Assembly (NCBI RefSeq): GCF_918698115.1
Contig: NZ_CAKKLV010000002.1
Location: forward strand, 310,001-374,000
Direction: 5' to 3'
Length of the DNA stretch: 64,000 nt
Source: Peribacillus sp. Bi96
Lineage (GTDB): Bacteria; Bacillota; Bacilli; Bacillales; DSM-1321
In this document: positions 26,101 through 33,951 of the stretch, in pieces
Layout: each line of letters begins with the position of its first letter
Position numbering within the stretch: position 1 is the stretch's first letter
Made by a program: the position numbers and the translations under genes
Notes under the pieces: generated by a model
The model's input: only the letters and a program-made list of their open reading frames with translations
Database searches by the model: none
What the model was told of the DNA's origin: nothing

Positions 26101-28251
26101 TTGACTGAATTACTATTAAAGTATTTCCGTATGAAGCAAATTGAAGTCCAATCAGAAAAAAGATATGATACACAATGTCCATTTTGCAGCGTGCAATGTA
26201 AGATGCAGTTGCTGGAACAAACAATAGTCACAAGAAAAAAGTATATGACAATTGGAAAAGATAATCCAACCTCAGAGGGGCGCTTATGCATTAAAGGCAT
26301 GAATGCACACCAACATGCGTTGCATAACGATCGAATTAAATACCCTTTGCTTAAAAAAAATGGTGAATTTGTTCGCATATCTTGGGAGGAAGCATTAAAC
26401 CATATTAAGGAGAATTTCAATAAGATTCAAACGGAAGATGGTATAAATGCATTATCCGTTTACGGAAGTGCCTCCATTTCGAATGAAGAAGCTTATTTAC
26501 TCGGGAAATTTGCAAGAGTAGCTTTGAAGACAAAGTATATTGATTATAATGGCCGTTTGTGTATGTCCGCGGCTGCTTCTGCTGCAAGTCAAACATTTGG
26601 TATGGACAGGGGCCTGACCAATAGCTTGTCAGAAGTTCCGTTCACAAAGTGCATTATCTTGGCGGGTACAAATATCGCGGAATGCCAACCGACAATCATG
26701 CCGTACTTTGAGAAAGCGAAAGAGAATGGGGCATATATCATTGCTGTTGATCCGCGAGAAACAGCAACAACGAAAATGGCTGACTTACATCTGAAAGTAA
26801 AACCTGGGATGGATGCCGCCTTAGCAAACGGATTATTGAAAGTAATCATTGATGAGGGGCTTATTGATGAAACATTTATTCTGGAACGTTCAAATGGCTT
26901 TAAGGAAGTTAAAGAGTATGTTTCCTCTTTAAAATTGGAAGAGATTGCATCGTTGTCTGGAGTTCCAAGCGAACAAATCCGTAAAGCAGCTACAATCTTC
27001 GGGGAAGAAAAATCAGGGATGATTTTTACAGCAAGGGGTGTTGAGCAACAAACAGATGGTTCTGCGGCCGTTCGTAATTTCCTTAATATTCTTATCGCTA
27101 CAGGCAAAATCGGTAAAGTAAATTCGGGTTATGGAGCAATTACTGGACAGGGAAATGGACAGGGAGCAAGAGAGCATGGCCAAAAGGCAGACCAGCTGCC
27201 GGGGTATCGTATGATTGAAAATGAAGAACACAGATTACATATGGCAAGAATATGGGGAACCGATGTTGATGATTTGCCAAGAAAAGGTGTATCAGCATTC
27301 GAAATGATAGAGAAAATAAATGAAGGTGAAATTACCGGCATGTTTTTAATGTGCTCTAATCCTATTGTCTCTAACCCTAATGCTAACTTTGTTAAAAAAG
27401 CTTTGAAAAAATTAAAGTTTCTTGTCGCAGTAGATATGTTTGTTTCAGAAACTGCTAGATTGGCAGATTTAATTTTACCTACTTCTTCTTATTTGGAGGA
27501 TGAAGGAACGATGACAAATTTAGAGGGACGAGTCACCTTGAGGGAAGCAAGTTTTTCATCACCGGGAGAAGTAAAGCATGATTGGCAAATCATTTGCGAC
27601 ATAGCAAAAGTTCTTGGAAAAGGGGAGCATTTCTCCTTTCAATCTGCAGAAGAGATTTTCAACGAGTTAAGAGTGGCAAGCCGCGGGGGAGCTGCTGATT
27701 ATTATGGTATATCGTATGATCGTCTAAGAAAAGAAGGAGGCATTTTGTGGCCATGTCCAAACCTTGACCATAAAGGGACAAAACGGTTATTCGAATCGTC
27801 TTTTGCGCACCCAGATGGAAAGGCAGCTATGGTTGTCGTTAATAATGAGCCTATTGTTCCAAAAGAACGGACATGTATGGAGTTTCCCCTTTACTTAACA
27901 ACTGGAAGGGTCATGTCACAATATTTAACAGGAGTACAAACGAGAAAAAGCTCATCATTGGCAGCAAGAAATTTTGAATCATTTATGGAAATTCATTCGG
28001 ATACAGCCAAGAAATATCACATTCCAGACAATTCTTTGGTCAAAATTGAATCAAGGCGGGGAAGTATTGTTGTAAGAAGTAAATGGTCAGATACCATTCG
28101 TCATGATACTATATTCGTTCCCTTTCATTGGGCAGACTCACAAAATGTCAATCGGCTCGTGTCGCAGGATTTAGACCCGACATGCAAAATGCCTGGTTTT
28201 AAAGTCAGTGCGGTAAACGTGAATCCTATTATTGAGAAAGCGTCGAATTAA
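26101..28251 (+). CDS. nasC: Assimilatory nitrate reductase catalytic subunit NasC
   Basis: A molybdopterin oxidoreductase of about 716 residues that reduces nitrate to nitrite in the cytoplasm. The N-terminal [4Fe-4S] site is CPFCSVQC (about residue 27) with GRLCIKG completing it. MGD-binding segments include YNGRLCMSAA, LAGTNIAECQP, GAITGQGNGQGAREHGQKADQLPGY and TTGRVMSQYLTGVQTRKS. The TTG start at 26101 gives MTELLLKYFR, matching the B. subtilis protein's beginning (MTERLLRYFR); a GTG at 26092 overlaps the ribosome site. It is part of the nasA-nasB-nasC-SUMT operon. Confidence 0.92.
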   Translation: MTELLLKYFRMKQIEVQSEKRYDTQCPFCSVQCKMQLLEQTIVTRKKYMTIGKDNPTSEGRLCIKGMNAHQHALHNDRIKYPLLKKNGEFVRISWEEALNHIKENFNKIQTEDGINALSVYGSASISNEEAYLLGKFARVALKTKYIDYNGRLCMSAAASAASQTFGMDRGLTNSLSEVPFTKCIILAGTNIAECQPTIMPYFEKAKENGAYIIAVDPRETATTKMADLHLKVKPGMDAALANGLLKVIIDEGLIDETFILERSNGFKEVKEYVSSLKLEEIASLSGVPSEQIRKAATIFGEEKSGMIFTARGVEQQTDGSAAVRNFLNILIATGKIGKVNSGYGAITGQGNGQGAREHGQKADQLPGYRMIENEEHRLHMARIWGTDVDDLPRKGVSAFEMIEKINEGEITGMFLMCSNPIVSNPNANFVKKALKKLKFLVAVDMFVSETARLADLILPTSSYLEDEGTMTNLEGRVTLREASFSSPGEVKHDWQIICDIAKVLGKGEHFSFQSAEEIFNELRVASRGGAADYYGISYDRLRKEGGILWPCPNLDHKGTKRLFESSFAHPDGKAAMVVVNNEPIVPKERTCMEFPLYLTTGRVMSQYLTGVQTRKSSSLAARNFESFMEIHSDTAKKYHIPDNSLVKIESRRGSIVVRSKWSDTIRHDTIFVPFHWADSQNVNRLVSQDLDPTCKMPGFKVSAVNVNPIIEKASN

Positions 28252-28365
28252 AGTGATATAACAAGGCAGGTTCTATGCTGTTTCAATGAAGATTAAAATA
28301 CACACCCGAATGAAATTTCGAGGAAAAAGCATTTGTTCATGACTCATGAAAAAAGGGGCAATAGT

Positions 28366-29145
28366 ATGGGAAAAGGTAAGGTTTATATTGTTGGTGCCGG
28401 ACCTGGGGATCCAGATCTAATAACTGTCAAAGCAACCAAATGCATCGCGCAAGCAGATGTTATTCTGTATGATCGATTGGTAAATCGTGATTTGCTGCTA
28501 TACGCCAAGAAGGATGCTGAATTCATTTATTGTGGTAAAGCGCCTGGTAAACATTGTGTCTCCCAAGTGGAAATTCACCAATTGTTAATCAGTAAATCAA
28601 TGGAGGGGAAAATGGTCGTTCGTTTAAAGGGGGGAGATCCTTTCATATTTGGACGAGGCGCTGAGGAAGCGGAAGAGCTTGTAAAGCACGGTATTCAATT
28701 TGAAATAGTTCCTGGAATTACATCAGGAATTGCTGCGCCAGCTTATGCGGGAATTCCCGTGACGCATAGGGAGTGGGGAAGTTCCTTTGCAATTGTCACA
28801 GGACACTGTAAGAACGGTAAACTGGATAACATCCACTGGCACCATTTGGCACATGGTGTTGACACGATTGCTATTTATATGGGAATTAATAACCTTCCTT
28901 ATATATGCAGTCAATTACAATCATGTGGAATGAAACCCAAAACCTCTATAGCGGTTATTGAACAAGGAACGACTGGCTTTCAACGGACCGTTACAGGCAC
29001 GATCGATACAATTGTGGAGGTTGTTAAAAGGGAGGGGATCTCCAATCCCGCAATGATTGTAATAGGAGAAGTAGTGAAATTATCCGGTACATTATCATGG
29101 TTTTCAGAAAGGACAAAAGATAAGGAGTTCGTACAGAAGGAATGA
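28366..29145 (+). CDS. nasF: Uroporphyrinogen-III C-methyltransferase (SUMT; NasF/CobA type)
   Basis: A 259-residue enzyme that methylates uroporphyrinogen III twice with SAM to precorrin-2, the precursor of the siroheme needed by NasD. Signatures are YIVGAGPGDPDLITVKA at the N-terminus, LYDRLVN, VVRLKGGDPFIFGRGAEE and VVPGITSGIAAPAYAGIPVTHR. ATG 28366 is seven bases after AAAAGGGG; an upstream TTG at 28333 is not used in my reading. It closes the nasABC operon, about 115 bases after nasC. Confidence 0.92.
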   Translation: MGKGKVYIVGAGPGDPDLITVKATKCIAQADVILYDRLVNRDLLLYAKKDAEFIYCGKAPGKHCVSQVEIHQLLISKSMEGKMVVRLKGGDPFIFGRGAEEAEELVKHGIQFEIVPGITSGIAAPAYAGIPVTHREWGSSFAIVTGHCKNGKLDNIHWHHLAHGVDTIAIYMGINNLPYICSQLQSCGMKPKTSIAVIEQGTTGFQRTVTGTIDTIVEVVKREGISNPAMIVIGEVVKLSGTLSWFSERTKDKEFVQKE

Positions 29146-29462
29146 ATTTGGTCATTCTTTATTACCTAGCTAGTTCCCTCGGATAAAAGAGGTCAGTTCA
29201 AAATCCCATTTTAGGAATTCGGTCTCACTTCGTTAATGAAATAATATCGACCGAACAAAGTGAGACTCCCCTTTATCGCTATGAATCTCCAGTAAATGAA
29301 AAAAGGACATGGAAGATGCCATATCCCTAGCAATGTTAGATTAGTAAACAAACTTTAGGGCGAAAAAGCAAGGTGTAAATTCGGGAATAGGTTTATCGGC
29401 GTCTGAACATGTGCGCTATTGAACAAAATTGAATCGTACATATTGCCGGAAGTGACACAAAA
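29146..29462. other. Intergenic region between convergent nasF and tnrA
   Basis: It contains a hairpin (see 29221) and a second small one (GGACATGG/CCATATCC near 29304-29325). No ORF. Confidence 0.4.
29221..29268. terminator. Hairpin between convergent genes
   Basis: GTCTCACTT-GTT pairs with AAC-AAGTGAGAC. T-runs are weak on both sides, so the terminator call is tentative. Confidence 0.4.
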
Positions 29463-29789
29463 TCAATTGCGCATCCCAAAGTGAGCATTTAATTGACCTT
29501 GCAGCATTTTTTTTCGCATTTTTTCCTGTTCGATTTTTTTGTTTTCTTTTAATTTTTCCTGTCTAATTTCATTGGTTTGTACTCCATCCTCTATTTTATC
29601 GGCGATTTCCACTAATGCCTTGACGTCGGAAAAAGAGTATTTACGGTTACCTCCCTTAGACCTTTCGGGGAAAACTAGTTTTCTTTCTTCATAATAGCGG
29701 ATCTGTCTATCTGATAGTCCGGTTAATTCTCTGACCACTCCTATGGAAATTACTTTTCTGTCTATATAAGATTCTTTTTGCTGGACGAT
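29463..29789 (-). CDS. tnrA: TnrA, MerR-family global nitrogen regulator
   Basis: About 108 residues. The MerR-type helix-turn-helix reads [30 protein letters not shown], and the C-terminus [18 protein letters not shown] is the TnrA tail that contacts feedback-inhibited glutamine synthetase. TnrA activates nitrogen-limitation genes when glutamine is scarce. The start is odd: the good ribosome site AATGAGGTG (29796-29804) is followed six bases later by ATC (29789-29787), aligned with the Met of B. subtilis TnrA. The only standard start in reach is a GTG at 29798 that overlaps the site. It sits amid the genes it should control, with boxes at 29857 and 29898. Confidence 0.92.
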   Translation of the reverse strand: MVQQKESYIDRKVISIGVVRELTGLSDRQIRYYEERKLVFPERSKGGNRKYSFSDVKALVEIADKIEDGVQTNEIRQEKLKENKKIEQEKMRKKMLQGQLNAHFGMRN

Positions 29790-29831
29790 GAAAATCACCT
29801 CATTTTTGATTAATGCTAGTTCAATAAGGTT

Positions 29832-29837
29832 ATTATA
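29832..29837 (-). promoter_or_regulatory. -10 element of the tnrA promoter
   Basis: TATAAT read on the minus strand, about 35 bases upstream of the gene. The box at 29857-29873 is centred about 40 bases upstream of the predicted start. Confidence 0.5.
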
Positions 29838-29856
29838 TCCTAATTTTCTGAATATT

Positions 29857-29873
29857 TGTAATAAAAACTAACA
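29857..29873. promoter_or_regulatory. TnrA/GlnR-type box near tnrA
   Basis: TGTAATAAAAACTAACA fits TGTNANAWWWTNTNACA with one mismatch (A at position 11). It lies in the divergent tnrA-nasD region, closer to tnrA. Confidence 0.55.
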
Positions 29874-29897
29874 TTAATTATTAATTTTCAAAAATCA

Positions 29898-29949
29898 TGT
29901 AAGATTTTATAACACACTTGTTGTTATAAATAGTGACCTCACCTATAAT
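29898..29949 (+). promoter_or_regulatory. TnrA box and promoter of nasDE
   Basis: TGTAAGATTTTATAACA at 29898-29914 matches the TnrA consensus at every fixed position. TATAAT at 29944-29949 predicts a start near 29956, so the box is centred at about -50, where TnrA activates in B. subtilis. Confidence 0.85.
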
Positions 29950-29993
29950 CAAACACATAATCCTTTCAAAAAAATCTTATTGGGGGAAAAAAC

Positions 29994-32411
29994 ATGGCTA
30001 AGCAGAAATTGGCACTCATTGGGAATGGTATGGCTGGAGTAAGATGTATAGAAGAAATTTTGAAAATTCAACCAGAAATGTTTGAGGTTACTGTCTTCGG
30101 AAGTGAGCCACATCCGAATTATGATCGAATCCAACTATCGAATGTATTGCAAGGGGCTACGACGATAGATGATATAACAATAAATGATTGGAACTGGTAC
30201 AAAGAAAACAATATTACACTTTTTTCAGGTGAAACGGTCATGAACATCGACATGGCAAAGCAAATCATTTACTCAGATACAAATCGTGAAGTCGAATATG
30301 ATCAATTAATTTTAGCTACCGGATCAATCCCTTTCATACTACCTATAAAGGGGGCGGATAAAAAAGGAGTGACAGCCTTTCGAAATATTGAAGATTGCGA
30401 AAAAATGATTGAATATTCAAAAAGCAATAAAAAGGCTGCAGTTATTGGTGGAGGATTACTGGGTCTTGAAGCAGCCAGGGGTCTTTTAAATCTAGGAATG
30501 CAGGTAGAGGTTATTCACCTTTCGGAATATTTGATGGATAGGCAGTTAGATCCAACAGCAGGAAAAATGCTGCAAAGGGAACTTGAAAGCCAGGGAATGA
30601 ATTTTCATCTGGGGAAGCAGACTCAAGAGGTTTTAGGTGAAATTGATGTTAAAGGATTACGCTTTAGTGATGGCGATGAAATCAGCGCCGATTTAGTGGT
30701 CATGGCAGTTGGGATTAAACCAAATGTTCAAATGGCCCAAAAATGCGGCATCCCTGTCAATCGAGGAATTATCGTGGACGATTATATGCAAACTAGAATC
30801 CCGAATATTTTTGCGGTTGGTGAATGTGCGGAACACCGTGAGATGGTATATGGTTTGGTCGCTCCCCTTTATGAACAGGGCAAAGTACTAGCCAAAAGGA
30901 TTTGCGGGATGGAAGGCAAAGCCTACGAGGGTTCAGTGCTCTCTACTAAGCTAAAAATATCCGGTGTTGATGTATTTTCGGCTGGAGAAATTTTCGAGGA
31001 TGAACAAGCTAAATCAATCAAGGAATTTAATGAATGGAATGGTACTTACAAAAAAGTAATGATTCGAAATGGGAGAATTTCTGGTGCGGTATTATTCGGG
31101 GATACCACAGAAAGCAATAACCTATTGAGCATGATTAATAAAAATGCTGAAGTTTCCGAATATTTAGAAGTTGGAGCGAGTGAAGGACCCAGTGTCAGCC
31201 TGGTCACTACGATGTCAAATGAAGATATCATCTGTGGTTGTAATGGAGTAACGAAAGGCGATATCATGACGGCTATCGAATCTAATGGGTTAACGAGTAT
31301 TGAGGAAGTAAAAGGCTGCACAAGTGCTTCAAGATCGTGCGGAGGATGTAAGCCGTTAGTCGGTGATATTCTCGAGATGACATTGGGCGCTGATTTCAGT
31401 GAGTCAAACCAGAAGGAATCCATATGCACGTGCACCACTTTATCCAGAGATGAGGTTGTTGCTGAAATACGCGAAAAAAATCTGACCCATACTCGAGAAG
31501 TTATGAATGTTCTCGGCTGGAATACAAGTGACGGATGCTCGAAGTGTAAACCGGCACTGAACTATTACTTAGGGATGATTCATCCTGTTGAATATGAAGA
31601 TGAAAAAGAATCCCGCTATGTCAATGAAAGACTGCATGCAAATATTCAAAAGGATGGCACATTTTCTGTTGTGCCAAGAATGTATGGGGGCGTCACTAAT
31701 CCTGATCAATTACGGAAAATAGCAAATGTTGCCGATAAGTATAATGTTAAGTTACTTAAGGTTACAGGCGGGCAAAGAATAGATTTGTTCGGTGTTGAAA
31801 AAGAAGACCTTCCAAGTGTATGGGCCGACCTGGATATGCCTTCTGGATATGCATATGGAAAAACCCTCCGAACTGTGAAAACATGTGTCGGTGAAAACTT
31901 TTGCCGCTTTGGCACCCAAGATTCAATTGGGCTGGGCATTGCCCTGGAGAAGAAATTTGAACGTGTAGGCACACCGCATAAGGTTAAGATGGCTGTGTCT
32001 GCATGTCCTCGTAATTGTGCTGAATCCGGTATCAAAGATCTTGGTGTTGTCGGTGTAGACGGTGCGTGGGAAATTTATATTGGCGGCAACGGCGGAACCC
32101 ATTTAAGAGCCGCTGAATTATTATGCAAGGTGAAAACAAGTGATGAGGTAATTGAAATTACAGGTGCATACATTCAACATTATCGGGAGACAGCCAATTA
32201 TTTAGAAAGAACGTCTGTCTGGGTTGAGCGTGTAGGGGTCGATTCCATTAAGGCGATTACTAGTGATAAGCAAAAAAGGATTGAGCTTAATCAACGTTTA
32301 AATGAAGCTTTATCTGTATTGCAAGAACCGTGGAAAGAAATCATTGAGAGCAATGCGATCCAAACCGGTTTATTTCAAAAAGTGAAAATTCCAGCTATAT
32401 CAAATAAATGA
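29994..32411 (+). CDS. nasD: Assimilatory nitrite reductase large subunit NasD (NirB)
   Basis: An 805-residue enzyme that reduces nitrite to ammonium with NAD(P)H. Domain order: FAD/NAD(P) reductase (GNGMAGVRCIEE; VIGGGLLGLEAARGL), BFD [2Fe-2S] (CGCNGV...CGGC, about 412-450), second Cys region (CTCTTL...CSKC), ferredoxin-like half domain, then the siroheme/[4Fe-4S] site KTCVGENFC (C-x5-C) and SACPRNC (C-x3-C, about residue 670). All four cluster cysteines are present, unlike NasB. Length equals the usual B. subtilis form. The ATG follows TTGGGGGAAA. It is the first gene of nasDE. Confidence 0.93.
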   Translation: MAKQKLALIGNGMAGVRCIEEILKIQPEMFEVTVFGSEPHPNYDRIQLSNVLQGATTIDDITINDWNWYKENNITLFSGETVMNIDMAKQIIYSDTNREVEYDQLILATGSIPFILPIKGADKKGVTAFRNIEDCEKMIEYSKSNKKAAVIGGGLLGLEAARGLLNLGMQVEVIHLSEYLMDRQLDPTAGKMLQRELESQGMNFHLGKQTQEVLGEIDVKGLRFSDGDEISADLVVMAVGIKPNVQMAQKCGIPVNRGIIVDDYMQTRIPNIFAVGECAEHREMVYGLVAPLYEQGKVLAKRICGMEGKAYEGSVLSTKLKISGVDVFSAGEIFEDEQAKSIKEFNEWNGTYKKVMIRNGRISGAVLFGDTTESNNLLSMINKNAEVSEYLEVGASEGPSVSLVTTMSNEDIICGCNGVTKGDIMTAIESNGLTSIEEVKGCTSASRSCGGCKPLVGDILEMTLGADFSESNQKESICTCTTLSRDEVVAEIREKNLTHTREVMNVLGWNTSDGCSKCKPALNYYLGMIHPVEYEDEKESRYVNERLHANIQKDGTFSVVPRMYGGVTNPDQLRKIANVADKYNVKLLKVTGGQRIDLFGVEKEDLPSVWADLDMPSGYAYGKTLRTVKTCVGENFCRFGTQDSIGLGIALEKKFERVGTPHKVKMAVSACPRNCAESGIKDLGVVGVDGAWEIYIGGNGGTHLRAAELLCKVKTSDEVIEITGAYIQHYRETANYLERTSVWVERVGVDSIKAITSDKQKRIELNQRLNEALSVLQEPWKEIIESNAIQTGLFQKVKIPAISNK

Positions 32412-32428
32412 ATATGGGGGAAGCCTAA

Positions 32429-32746
32429 ATGGGGAAAACGCTTCAAAAGATAAAGGTTTCAACAGTAAAGGAAATGCCAAAAAATCTGGGGAAAACAGTA
32501 ACCATAGGCTCTCAAGAAATTGCTCTTTTTCATTTAGCTAATGGTGAATTCCGGGCTATTGAAAATCGGTGCCCACATAAAGGTGGAGTTCTGGTGGAAG
32601 GCATTGTGAGTGGTGATCACGTCTTTTGCCCGATGCATGACTGGAAAATCAGTGTCAAGAATGGAAAAGTCCAAAAACCTGATAATGGCTGCGTTAAAAC
32701 ATTCAATGTTGAAATAGAAAATGGTGATGTTTATATTGTTTTATAA
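32429..32746 (+). CDS. nasE: Nitrite reductase small subunit NasE (NirD), Rieske type
   Basis: A 105-residue Rieske-like [2Fe-2S] protein. The cluster motifs are CPHKGG (C-x-H) and CPMHDW (C-x2-H), both intact. It pairs with NasD, starts 17 bases after it behind ATGGGGGAAG, and forms the nasDE operon. An IS1182 remnant begins about 40 bases downstream, so the operon's own terminator may have been lost or replaced by the IS hairpin. Confidence 0.92.
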   Translation: MGKTLQKIKVSTVKEMPKNLGKTVTIGSQEIALFHLANGEFRAIENRCPHKGGVLVEGIVSGDHVFCPMHDWKISVKNGKVQKPDNGCVKTFNVEIENGDVYIVL

Positions 32747-32822
32747 AATTGAATGTAAAAGAAAAAGGTTGATCGGGAACATGGATAGCCCTTTTAAGGA
32801 CTACCCATTTCAGTTTGTAGAC

Positions 32823-32862
32823 AAAAGGGGTTCGGAATTAAAAAATTCCGAACCCCTTTTGA
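32823..32862. terminator. Terminator hairpin at the IS end
   Basis: AAAGGGGTTCGGAATT pairs with AATTCCGAACCCCTTT. It may now end the nasDE transcript. Confidence 0.75.
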
Positions 32863-32879
32863 AATCCCTTTAGAATTTT

Positions 32880-33494
32880 CGCCCGAAGGGCAATGGTAAC
32901 CATCAAAGTGTTCATCGTAAACATAGTCATGTTTGCGAAAGTATCCTTTTTTTTGCGAGGACGTGTATAGGGGAAAGCAGGTGATTTCTTTGCTTAATAG
33001 GAAGCTAGTAATCGCTGGCGTTTTATAAGCTGCATCTGCGGCAACTGCTTCCGGTTTTCCAACCTTCTCAATCACTTGTTCAACAGTGTTCTAAGATATG
33101 ACTGTCATGTGTATTACCCAGTGTTACAATCGTTCTTAATACAAAACCGTTGCGGTCTGCGGTCGAGTGGAATGAATAGGCAAACTGTTTTGTTCCTTCA
33201 TCTCCCACATAATAGCCACTCTCAAGATCTGTTTTACTTTTTTTAATTGCTTTGTTTTCTACCTTATCAAATTTATCTGGTGGAAAAGGCTTTTTTTCAT
33301 GGTTTTCACGAACTTGATTTATTTCATCTTGAAGGCGTCCTACCTCAGAATACATATCTTTTACCAAATCATAAATGAAAGAAAAGTCAATGGCCGCCTC
33401 CATTTTTTCGATCCAAGTGATTCGCTGGAACCAATTGATCAAAAGTAATCACTTCAAGTTGATCTCGCTGAATAGAATCATGTTTAGAAAGCAT
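32880..33494 (-). pseudogene. IS1182-family transposase, disrupted
   Basis: It starts at ATG 33494 (MLSKHDSIQRDQLEV, behind GAGGTGATGAGG). It is frameshifted near 33405 by an extra A, keeps KPFPPDKFDKVENKAIKKS and ESGYYVGDEGTKQFAYSFH, is frameshifted again near 33090, and stops after HDYVYDEHFD. The C-terminal catalytic third is deleted. Copy 1 lost the middle, copy 2 the end, so neither can make transposase. Confidence 0.85.
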
Positions 33495-33578
33495 CCTCAT
33501 CACCTCAAGTTTTTTTACTTTCATTTTAAAACAAAAAAGACTGAAAGCAAAAGAGGTTCTATCTAAATTTATAAATAA

Positions 33579-33672
33579 GTTGATTGGAGCGGAAGGTGCG
33601 AGACTCCTGCTTAGAAAAGCGTGTCTACGGGAGATCGTCCGCGGAAAGCGAGTGCCTGGAGGGGAAATTAAC
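33579..33672. repeat. Palindromic intergenic repeat, copy C (deleted form)
   Basis: It begins GTTGATTGGAGCGGAAGG and ends GGAAATTAAC. About 30 bases of the G/C-rich middle present in copy A are missing. Confidence 0.75.
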
Positions 33673-33861
33673 GTTTAAATTGTCTACATTCTGAAATGGA
33701 TAGCCCTTTTTATTTTTTTGAGAAGTGAGCATCCAAATGAACAAATGGGAAGCCTGCTTGCAATTACACTGCGAAGGAAATTTGAAGAAAACCCCACTAT
33801 TAATTGATAAATATTTCCAAGTGAAATATACTTTTTTTATAGGAACAACTTTTTTATAAAG

Positions 33862-33877
33862 AAGGAAACGCTTTTGC
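33862..33877 (+). promoter_or_regulatory. Possible cre-like site in the beta-amylase leader
   Basis: AGGAAACGCTTTTGCA has a cre-like core (AAACGCTTTT) but misses several consensus positions. Carbon catabolite control of an amylase would be expected, so it is listed with low confidence. Confidence 0.25.
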
Positions 33878-33951
33878 AACATGACCCCTATGTTTTGAAT
33901 TTTAATTTAGTCTCGGTTTCTACTATCAGTATGGGGAAGAGGTGTTTTTTT

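Larger units (their letters stand above)
32798..33706 (-). mobile_element. Degraded IS1182-family insertion sequence, copy 2
   Basis: Imperfect terminal inverted repeats of about 27 bases: 32798-32824 (begins GGACTACCCATTTCAG) and 33680-33706 (ends CTGAAATGGATAGCCC). Inside are a terminator hairpin identical in plan to copy 1, a broken transposase and a palindromic repeat. ATGGATAGCCCTTTT occurs both just outside the left end (32781-32795) and at the right end (33696-33710). Confidence 0.75.

Noticed and set aside
33862-33877. A firm catabolite-repression (cre) site for beta-amylase
   Set aside because: Four consensus positions fail; kept only as a low-confidence feature.
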